Below are positions 35,248 to 44,000 of a stretch of 64,000 bases of DNA, one piece after another. Origin of the DNA: Flavobacterium sp. ASV13 (GTDB taxonomy: Bacteria > Bacteroidota > Bacteroidia > Flavobacteriales > Flavobacteriaceae); assembly GCF_000745775.1 (NCBI RefSeq), contig NZ_JQJY01000001.1, forward strand, positions 1 through 64,000, written 5' to 3'. Under the pieces are notes generated by a model. It searched no databases. It was not told the origin of the DNA and worked only from the letters and a program-made list of their open reading frames with translations. Each line of letters starts with the position of its first letter. Position 1 is the first letter of the stretch. The position numbers were made by a program, and so were the translations under genes.

Positions 35248-36468
35248 ATGAAAAACATAGGAATTAAAATCTCTCTTTATCTTAATTATTTTGTCTTCGC
35301 TATTTTATTAAACAGCGTAGGAATTGTGATTCTAAAATCGCAAAGCAATTACGGAGTAGATGAAGTTCAGGCAAGTATTTTAGAAGCTTTCAAAGACATG
35401 CCAATTGCTATTGTGTCCTTTTTTATAGCCTCTTTTTTACCAAGAATAGGCTATAGAAAATCGATGTTAATAGGATTAGGTTTGGTTACTCTGGCTTGTA
35501 TTTCTATGTATTTTGGAAACTCATTTGACAACGCTAAATTTCTTTTTGCGACTGTAGGAGTTTCATTTGCTTTGATCAAAGTTTCGGTTTATTCCTTGAT
35601 TGGAACTGTGACCGAAACCAAAAAAGAACACAATGCTTTGATGAGTAGTATCGAAGGTTTTTTTATGGTTGGGATTGCGTTGGCTTATTTTTTATTTCCA
35701 GCTTTTAATAACGAAAATGATCCTAATTCATGGCTAAATGTATATTGGTTTTTGGCTGCATTATCGTTCCTGTCATTTTTGTTTTTATTTTTTGTGAAAT
35801 TCAAAGAACCGGAAGTTTCGGCGGGAGCAAACCTAAAAGATGACTTTCTGCAAATGTTCAAATTAATGGCAAAATTGCTTACCGTAATTTTTGTTATAAG
35901 CGTCTTTTTGTTTGTCATGATCGAACAGGGGATTCTTTCATGGTTGCCAACATTCAATACAAAAGTGCTCCATTTGCCGGAGAATATCAGTATAATGATG
36001 GCGAGTATTTTGGCGATTTCACTAGCAATTGGACGAATGATTGCAGGGATTGTAACCAAAAAAGTGAACTGGATTTGGGTTTTAACCGTATGTATTTTTT
36101 CGGCGATGCTGATCGTGATTTTTGTACTTCCAAAAACAGTTGGCTTAGAAGTTAAAAACATCAATACACTTTCGGATATACCTTTAATTGGTTTTGCATT
36201 TCCTTTAATCGGGTTGTTTATTGCACCAATTTATCCTTTGCTAAATTCGATTGTACTTAGTGCTTTACCAAAGAATTTGCAAAGCTCAATGACCGGATTA
36301 ATTGTAATATTTTCTGCTCTTGGCGGAACATTAGGTTCCAGAATAACAGGCTGGTTGTTTAAAAATGAAGGACCGGAAAACGCATTTTATTTTACTTTAA
36401 TTCCAATGTCTTTATTATTAATATCCTTTTTTATTCTCAAAAAAATAACTGCAAAAGATGAAATTTAA
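35248..36468 (+). CDS. MFS sugar transporter
   Basis: The open frame begins at a TTG (35212), but the start at 35248 (MKNIGIKISLYLNYFVFAIL) gives a normal MFS N-terminus and follows the palindrome; it is preferred. About twelve hydrophobic segments are present. The family is MFS, possibly near the FHS-type sugar permeases of Bacteroidota, but no substrate motif is decisive. As part of the trehalose operon it would carry the sugar into the cytoplasm, where the trehalase acts. It overlaps the trehalase start by 11 bases. Confidence 0.85.
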   Translation: MKNIGIKISLYLNYFVFAILLNSVGIVILKSQSNYGVDEVQASILEAFKDMPIAIVSFFIASFLPRIGYRKSMLIGLGLVTLACISMYFGNSFDNAKFLFATVGVSFALIKVSVYSLIGTVTETKKEHNALMSSIEGFFMVGIALAYFLFPAFNNENDPNSWLNVYWFLAALSFLSFLFLFFVKFKEPEVSAGANLKDDFLQMFKLMAKLLTVIFVISVFLFVMIEQGILSWLPTFNTKVLHLPENISIMMASILAISLAIGRMIAGIVTKKVNWIWVLTVCIFSAMLIVIFVLPKTVGLEVKNINTLSDIPLIGFAFPLIGLFIAPIYPLLNSIVLSALPKNLQSSMTGLIVIFSALGGTLGSRITGWLFKNEGPENAFYFTLIPMSLLLISFFILKKITAKDEI

Positions 36469-38323
36469 ATTACATATAAACCAAACCATCGAAAAATTAT
36501 TGGCTCAGGAAGATACTGATGGCGATAAAAAAATAACGATTGATGATCATGGTCCAAAGAAATTTTTGGTGTACGATCAAGATGGGAATCCGGCAGTTAT
36601 CGAAGGAACTTATCAGCTTTCAAATTTATTGCAGGAATTGGCTTTGGCAAAAAAAAATAAAACCGAATTTGCCGAAATCAATCTGAATGAAATTACCGAA
36701 GATCCTGTAAAAAGGATTTCGAGAAAGATAAAAAACCTGTATTGGAAAGGTCTTACGCGAACAATTGATGCCGATGGTGTAAAGAAAATCCTGGAAGACA
36801 ATAAGATCGAAAATGAATTGGCTTATTTGTATGTTCCTTTTGGAGATGAAATTGTTTTTGATTATTTCAAGAAATTAGAAGCTACAACTCCAAAGTTAAA
36901 AGTGGTACAAATGCCTAAAAATATTTCGCCCGAATATGTGCTTTCGCTGAATAAACAACCCGGAATTTTAGCTTTGGCACTTCAGATAAAAAACAATGAA
37001 ATTTCAGGCGTTCCGTTTGTAGTTCCCGGCGGTAGGTTTAATGAAATGTACGGTTGGGACAGTTATTTTATTGCCAAAGGACTTTTGATTGACGATAAAA
37101 TTGATCTTGCTTTAGGTATTGCAGAGAATTTTAAATATCAAATCGATCATTACGGAAAAATCCTAAATGCCAACCGAAGTTATTATTTAACCCGTACACA
37201 ACCGCCACTTTATACGTCGCTAATTATGGATGTTTTAGAAAAGTCGAATCCGGATATTTTCTGGATTGAAAGACATTTAAAAACCGCCATAAAAGAATAT
37301 CAAACCGTTTGGATGGAAGAAGGAAAGCGACTAACAGCAAATGGATTAAACCGCTATAAAGCAGAAGGAATCGGGCTTCCGTTTGAAGTTGAAGAAGGGC
37401 ATTTTGATGATATTCTGGAGCAATATGCGCCTAAATATGATCTTTCAACGCGAGAATTTGAAAAGAAATATCTCGAAAGAGAAATTATAGATGCTGAACT
37501 TGATAAGTATTTTATTCACGATCGAAGTATGCGCGAAAGTGGGCATGATACAACAAATAGATTGGTTGGAGTTTGTGCCAATTTAAATACGGTTGCGATC
37601 AATAGTTTGCTTTATAAATACGAAACTGATATTGCTTTTTTGATTAAAAAGTACTTTAAAAATGAATTTCAATATTTTGAAGACAAATCTTTTTCAAGTG
37701 AATATTGGATTTCAAAAGCGAATTCAAGGAAAGAGAAAATCAATAAAATGTGCTGGAATTCAGAATTAGGATGTTATCTGGATTATGATTTTGTAAACGA
37801 AAAGCAACATTTCTTTGAAGCTGCGCCAACTTTTTATCCGCTTTGGGCGAAAATAAGCACACAGGAAGAGGCTGAAATTTTGGTTAAAAAAACACTTCCA
37901 AGGTTTAAAATGAAAGGTGGAATTGCCGGAAGCACCAAAGAATCAATTGCGGGTGTTGACGAAAATGCACCAATAAGACAATGGGATTATCCGTTTGGAT
38001 GGGCGCCGCATCAAATGCTTTTATGGGAAGGTTTACTGAACTATAATTTCAACGAAGAAGTCCAGGAAATGGTGTATCGCTGGCTTTGGTTAATTACCAG
38101 AAATGCGGTTGATTATAACGGAACAATTCCGGAGAAGTTTGATTTATCGATTAGTTCGCACAAAATTTTCGCAGAATACGGAAACGTAGGAACGGAATTC
38201 GATTACATAACTGAAGAAGGTTTTGGCTGGATGAACGCTTCTTACCAATACGGATTAACGATTTTAGAAGACGATTTAAAACAAAAACTATCAGGTTTAG
38301 TTGATCCTGATGATTTGTTTTAA
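36458..38323 (+). CDS. GH37 trehalase with EF-hand-like N-terminus (neutral trehalase type)
   Basis: The 621-aa protein hydrolyses trehalose to glucose. Both trehalase signatures are present: PGGRFNEMYGWDSY (190-203) and QWDYPFGWAP (508-517); D364 in ESGHDTTNR is the expected general acid. No signal peptide is seen, so it is cytosolic. The N-terminus reads EDTDGDKKITIDDHGPKKF, an EF-hand-like loop (D19, D21, D23, D30), then EGTYQLSNLLQEL. This matches the calcium-binding segment of fungal neutral trehalases such as Nth1, and the C-terminal HKIFAEYGNVGTEFDYITEE and GFGWMNAS are also fungal-like. Bacterial TreA/TreF lack this segment. The start overlaps the MFS gene by 11 bases. Confidence 0.92.
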   Translation: MKFKLHINQTIEKLLAQEDTDGDKKITIDDHGPKKFLVYDQDGNPAVIEGTYQLSNLLQELALAKKNKTEFAEINLNEITEDPVKRISRKIKNLYWKGLTRTIDADGVKKILEDNKIENELAYLYVPFGDEIVFDYFKKLEATTPKLKVVQMPKNISPEYVLSLNKQPGILALALQIKNNEISGVPFVVPGGRFNEMYGWDSYFIAKGLLIDDKIDLALGIAENFKYQIDHYGKILNANRSYYLTRTQPPLYTSLIMDVLEKSNPDIFWIERHLKTAIKEYQTVWMEEGKRLTANGLNRYKAEGIGLPFEVEEGHFDDILEQYAPKYDLSTREFEKKYLEREIIDAELDKYFIHDRSMRESGHDTTNRLVGVCANLNTVAINSLLYKYETDIAFLIKKYFKNEFQYFEDKSFSSEYWISKANSRKEKINKMCWNSELGCYLDYDFVNEKQHFFEAAPTFYPLWAKISTQEEAEILVKKTLPRFKMKGGIAGSTKESIAGVDENAPIRQWDYPFGWAPHQMLLWEGLLNYNFNEEVQEMVYRWLWLITRNAVDYNGTIPEKFDLSISSHKIFAEYGNVGTEFDYITEEGFGWMNASYQYGLTILEDDLKQKLSGLVDPDDLF

Positions 38324-39353
38324 TTTTTTTGTTAGCATTCAAAATTGGAATATGTGTTGTTTTTTACCACAAATATTTTATAACTGTATTCCATTTATAA
38401 AGCTTAAATCATGAGTATTGAATCGATTTTTTTGGGTGATGGATGTAAAATGATGTTATTGTTAATAATACAACTGCAAACATGTATTTAATTAGTCTTC
38501 AGTTTTATAACGAATGCTAATTACATTATTATTTATTCTAAATAAGCAAGTAAACAAGTTGCGAAATAAATAACTTATTTGCTTCATTAGAATAGCAAAT
38601 TAATTAAGTGATCTAGTAAGTGTAAGAAAAGTAATCTGCCTATTCTTTAAAAAAATACATGTTTTCTAGTTTTGAACTGGGACGCTCCGCCATTCGAACC
38701 TAAGCAGATAAGTGCTTGATTTTAATAAGTTTAGTATAAGTAAAAGAATTAAGCACCAGGATTTTGCAACAAATTTGAAATGGCGAATTATTTGTAAATT
38801 CACCTTAGCTTTTTGTGGCACTTTTGAAGTGAACTCCAAAATTACTTTCTTTTAAAAAAGGACTTGTTAGATTTTTTAAAAAGCTTCAAGTTTTTTTGCC
38901 TAAGATTTAGGATAGCATTATTTCTAATGCTTGCAATTAAAATTCCACAAATATCATATAAATAATTTTGCAGTAGCTTAAAATAAATGTTGCTTTTGAT
39001 ACAATAATATCATAGAAAGCACAATCTTCAGTTGTTCCTTATCAATATTTCTAATTGATTTGCACGTTCTTTTTGACTAAAAATATATATGCCAAATATT
39101 GTGAAATATGGTAAATGTAAAAATCTCATTTTATCTTAAGTATTTTACTTCGCTTTTTAATGAATTAGAATAATAAAGACATATTTGTAGTTTTTTTTGC
39201 AATTTTTTAGTGCGAAAATTATTTTTTTTACTGTATTTACTGATAATTTCAATGATAAATTTTCAAAATGAGGAAAACCGTAAAATTTTAATAAATGGGG
39301 TTATTAGATTTGCGGGCAAATTATTATCGCCCAAAACCTAACTCAGTTTGCTT
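38324..39353. other. Long AT-rich intergenic stretch
   Basis: About 1 kb between trehalase and the T9SS protein. No ORF with family resemblance or clear RNA was found. A block near 38570-38620 weakly recalls the start of repeat elements A and B. The sequence GGACGCTCCGCCATTCGAACC (38681-38701) looks like a tRNA arm but cannot form a proper T-stem. The stretch probably holds degraded remnants of insertions. Confidence 0.45.
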
Positions 39354-41015
39354 ATGGAAAAACTTTACTTATTAATTTCTCTATTCTTACCAATATTTAT
39401 TTATTCCCAAGATATTCAGTGGGAAAAATCGTATGGCGGAATTCACGCCGATTATCTATTTGATGCCCAGCCTACCGCCGATTATGGCTTTATCCTAGCA
39501 GGCAGTTCTTTATCAGACAAAACAGGAAATAAATCCGATGACAACCATGGAGATCTAGATTTCTGGATTTGGAAAATGTCAGAAAAAGGAGAACTTGATT
39601 GGCAAAAGAGTTTTGGAGGAAACGGTTTTGATCTGCTTCAAAGCATAAAAGGCACAAAAGATGGTGGTTTCATTCTTGCTGGTACATCAAGTTCAGGAAG
39701 TGGTTTTCAGAAAGGGGAAGATTGCAAAGGAATTACTGATTTTTGGGTCATTAAACTTGATGCTGCAGGTGGAGAACAATGGCAAAGAACGATCGGTGGA
39801 ATTGGGCAGGATGAATTATTATGTGCCTTTCAGACTAAAGATGGAGGCTATATTTTAGGAGGTTCTTCAAGCTCGAGCCCTCAGCCAATTTCAAATATTA
39901 AACTTGACGGAAAATCGACAGCAACTTCAAAAGCAGACCTATTCAGTAAATCTGAAAAAAGCCGTGGCAATATGGATTATTGGATCGTAAAGCTTAATAA
40001 AGAAGGTAATATTGAATGGCAGAAAACATATGGTGGCCAATATGCGGATTTATTGAGAAGCATGGAGCAGACTTCTGACGACGGATACATTTTGGTTGGA
40101 TATTCAAATTCTCCAATTTCGGGAGATAAAATAGATAATATTAATGGAGAAGGAGATTACTGGATTGTTAAAATTGACGATTCAGGAGCTATTCAATGGC
40201 AAAAAACATATGGTGCAGACGGTGATGATCAGCCGTATGTTATTCATCAGACTGTGGATGGAGGATATATCGTTGGAGGGAATTCGGATAGTAAAAACGC
40301 CTTAACTACACAAGGGGGTATCGTAAGTAATGGTACAGATTTATGGCTTCTTAAGTTAGATAAAGAAGGAGATGTTGACTGGAGTAAAACGTATGATTTT
40401 GGGAAAACAGACATATTGACTTCTTTGGTTGAAAATGCTGACCGTAGCTTTTTAATTGGCGGCTACGCAAAATCAGAAATTGTAAGATCTGCAGCATCTA
40501 CCATTGCAAAAGCGGTCGGGGCAAGCCTTGAAAAGGACGGTGTAAACGATTATATCGCACTTAAAACGGATGAAAAAGGCGAAGAAATCTGGAACAAAAC
40601 TGTTGGAAGCGGGGGCGAAGATATTCTGAGAAAAGTAATTGAGACCAGAGATGGTGGGTATATTATGGCAGGCACTTCAAATTCCGGTTCTTCAAAAGAT
40701 AAGAATACAAATATCGGAAGCAATGACTTCTGGGTGGTCAAACTAAAAGACAAGGAAAAAGTTGAGAAAGTGAAGTCAAGTATAGAGGCCATACCAAACC
40801 CAGCAAAGACTTACACAAACGTGATTATTGGATACGATTTCAAGGAAGGCACTGCTACTTTAGTGGACATATCTGGAAGAATTCTGCAGGAATTCAAAAT
40901 AGAGAGCCGAACAGTACCGGTAGATTTAAGCCGATACGCAGAAGGAATCTATATCATCAACATCAGGACTGATGTGAAAAAGGAATCGGTTAAGGTTATA
41001 AAATCAGTTAATTAA
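39354..41015 (+). CDS. T9SS-secreted repeat protein (beta-propeller-like)
   Basis: The frame opens at a TTG (39348), but ATG at 39354 begins the signal peptide MEKLYLLISLFLPIFIYSQ. The mature chain has about seven repeats of roughly 60 residues, each with a WQKTYGG or WQKSFGG strand, an x-D-GGYI/F-L-A/V-G-x-S turn and a D-F/Y-W-I/V-K-L strand, the layout of a beta-propeller. The C-terminal 75 residues (AIPNPAKTYTNVII ... GIYIINIRTD) form a T9SS type A sorting domain. It is 6 bases upstream of the RHS-like gene, so it probably belongs to the same exported toxin locus; its precise role is unknown. Confidence 0.85.
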   Translation: MEKLYLLISLFLPIFIYSQDIQWEKSYGGIHADYLFDAQPTADYGFILAGSSLSDKTGNKSDDNHGDLDFWIWKMSEKGELDWQKSFGGNGFDLLQSIKGTKDGGFILAGTSSSGSGFQKGEDCKGITDFWVIKLDAAGGEQWQRTIGGIGQDELLCAFQTKDGGYILGGSSSSSPQPISNIKLDGKSTATSKADLFSKSEKSRGNMDYWIVKLNKEGNIEWQKTYGGQYADLLRSMEQTSDDGYILVGYSNSPISGDKIDNINGEGDYWIVKIDDSGAIQWQKTYGADGDDQPYVIHQTVDGGYIVGGNSDSKNALTTQGGIVSNGTDLWLLKLDKEGDVDWSKTYDFGKTDILTSLVENADRSFLIGGYAKSEIVRSAASTIAKAVGASLEKDGVNDYIALKTDEKGEEIWNKTVGSGGEDILRKVIETRDGGYIMAGTSNSGSSKDKNTNIGSNDFWVVKLKDKEKVEKVKSSIEAIPNPAKTYTNVIIGYDFKEGTATLVDISGRILQEFKIESRTVPVDLSRYAEGIYIINIRTDVKKESVKVIKSVN

Positions 41016-41021
41016 AAAGAC

Positions 41022-44000
41022 ATGAAAAGAATATTTTTTATATTGTTTCTACTAAAATCGGCCTCGTCTATAGCGCAAACCGGAAAGGAAAATTACTTTC
41101 CGCCGACACCTGAGGCCAATTCATTAATAAAACATGTCGATGTTCCTGTAAATTACTCGACAGGAGCAACCAATTATTCGATCCCGATTCATACCATAAA
41201 GTTGAAGGAAGTGAATATTCCGATTACGTTGTCATATCAGTCTTCAGGATTCAAGCCTTCAGAAATTGCCAGCAACGTGGGATTTGGCTGGGAGCTAAAT
41301 GCAGGTGGGAAAATCACGCAAAATATTGTTGGAAAAAATGATTTAGAATACAATGGAGCTTCTAATAATTTTGGAAGTTTAGCAAATGAGAAGGATTTTA
41401 AGCTGCCGACGCCTGTTATGGATTTAGTGTGGGGTCAACAGGTATATACTCAAAGGCAATTGGACAGCATAAGGGCTGCAGGAACTGATTACGCCCGACT
41501 ATACGATATTGATCAATATGGAACCGATACCAAGCCTGATATGTATTATTATTCAATACCGAACAAATCAGGCAAATTTTTTTTTGGAAACTTTTTTGAA
41601 ACCAAGCAGATTCCTTTCGGAAAAGAGAAGATTTTGTATAATAGTGCAAACGGAACTTTTGAAATTGTAGACACAGATGGTACCAGATATATTTATAATA
41701 TCAAAACACAGAACTTTAATTCTACGGAAAATGTATGCCAGAAGTTTCCAAAGCTAAACGGAACCTCCAACAGTTCGACATATACTTTTTATTTGACTCA
41801 GATCATTACTACAAATAACGAAACAGTTGATTTTATCTATGATAATATTGTAAAATACTCGCTTTACAATGACAAAGATTATACGAGATATTATCACTGG
41901 TTTTTTGGAGGCGGGGAAAAGGTTACTTCCTTCTATTCAGAAATAACTGCCAAAGTATTGACAAAAATAAAAGTGAATCAGGATTACGAGATAGAGTTTT
42001 TATACAATAATTACCGAAAAGATATAAAAGGCACCCTTCAGGCATCAGCACCAAAAAGTCTTGATGTAATAAATGTGAAATATAAGAATACAGTAGAGAC
42101 TTATAATTTTAGTTACGGATATTTTGGTATTGCAGACAATACATATAACCCAAGTCTTTTTGAGTCTATCCTTGTAAATGATGATACAAATTATAGATTA
42201 AAGTTAAAAAGTTTTCAAAAAATAGGTGAAACCCCTTATGTTTTTTCATACTATAATGAATTTGCATCTAGCAGGTATCCACCCAATCTTGATCATTGGG
42301 GATATTTAAGTTCTCAAGGAGGCAAATATACAATGAATACACTTTTCAACGACCTAGGCAGTTCAAAAGAACCGAGTTTAGAGTCTAGTAAAACCAATAT
42401 ACTAAAGGGAGTAATTCTGCCAACAAAGGGAGAGGTAGAATTCAATTATGAGCTGAATACTTGTTCTGACTGTGATATTGAGTATAAGTATTATGACTGG
42501 GACTCTTTTGGAGTTTATGCAAATACAGATGATGTTTATTCCAATGAATGGTTGACAGATAATAAGATTGTGTTTACAGTTCCTGAAAAAATAGAAAGTG
42601 TACCTTTTGTCAGTTTTAATTTAATTAGTGCCGGTGAAGCCACAACAAGTAATTACGCTATAGCTGAGCTTTATGATGATCAAAATCATAGGATGAATTT
42701 TGAACTTGCGGGTACCACAGGTAACAATTCTAAGCAATACATAGGAGATCCATTGCTCCCTGGGAAAACATACACCTTGTTTTTAAAATGTTATGATACA
42801 ATGGAAAATGAGAACAAGTTTGTCATGATTAATTTCCTAAAATCTACGACTGTTAAGAATGTAATATCTAACGTTGGCGGACTGCGAATACAGAGCATAA
42901 AAACAAAAGATTCCAATAGTTATGTCACAGACCGCTCTTTTGATTATATAGATCAGGGCAAATCTTCTGGTATACTGTATGAAAGGCCATCCTATTATGA
43001 TGAATATGCCTATTTTAATGAAGGCAGCGATCCAGATGCAAACACGATGGGTAATGGATTAGTAAGTTTGGCTGTTCAATATTCGAGAATCCCTTCAGAT
43101 TTGTTTGGATTTAATGGCTACCATATTTTCTACAAAAAAGTTACTGAAAAGAACAACGACGTAAAAAATTCTTCAAATATCATAAAAACCGAAAAATATT
43201 TTACCTTCGATGATGACCTTCGATATGGCGAGCAGAGTTATTTTTCAAAAGTGTCCTACAATTGGAAGAGAGGCCTACCTTTACAGATCAACGAATTTAA
43301 TCAAGCAGGTATAGCAAGAAAAACTGTATTTTCTTATAAATTCTGGGATACGCCTGTAGGTACAAATACCTCAAAATATGAATCAGGCTTTCCGATCAAC
43401 AATCCTACACAGCCAAATGAGTTTTATAAGAGAGGCATTGATCTCAGTGCATACAGGCGCAGCTCACACTTTTACAATCTCTATCAATATTCGAATTCCA
43501 GATTAATATCCGCCTGGTATTACATGGACAAAAAGACTGTAGAGGAGACGCTTTCAGGAAGCATTCTTAAAACGGAAGAGAATTATAAATACAACAATAC
43601 AGTACATGCACAGCTTACCTCGCAGACTACAATAAACTCCAAGGGAGAGACACTGGAGACAAAATATTACTATCCTGGAGACTTATTGGGCGAGCCATTG
43701 ATGGCGGAGCTGAACAATGCAAACAGAATTGACAAGCCGATATTGACCGAGACATACAGGGCAGGCGGACTGATCGCAAGAAATAAGACTGTTTATGCCA
43801 AAGATGCAACGACTGGCGATCTGATATTACCGAAAGACCTATATTCTGCGAAGTTTCCCAATTCACTGCCCAATATTTCCAATGTGGGCAATCTGGAAAA
43901 GAAGATTACCTACAATCAGTATGATGACAAGGGGAATGTTTTGCAGTATACTCCTGAAAACGGCACTCCGGTATCGATTATATGGGGATATAGGAAAACC

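Noticed and set aside
35685..36164. Minus-strand open frame of 159 aa inside the MFS gene
   Set aside because: Lies entirely antisense within a well-supported transporter gene and has no family resemblance.
38570..38622. Possible fourth copy of the A/B/C repeat
   Set aside because: Only short AT-rich blocks match (CTTCATTAGAATAGCAA); alignment breaks down quickly, so it is not counted.
38681..38701. Possible tRNA T-arm (ATTCGAACC on plus, GGTTCGAAT on minus)
   Set aside because: The flanking bases do not form a T-stem on either strand, and no acceptor or anticodon arm is present.
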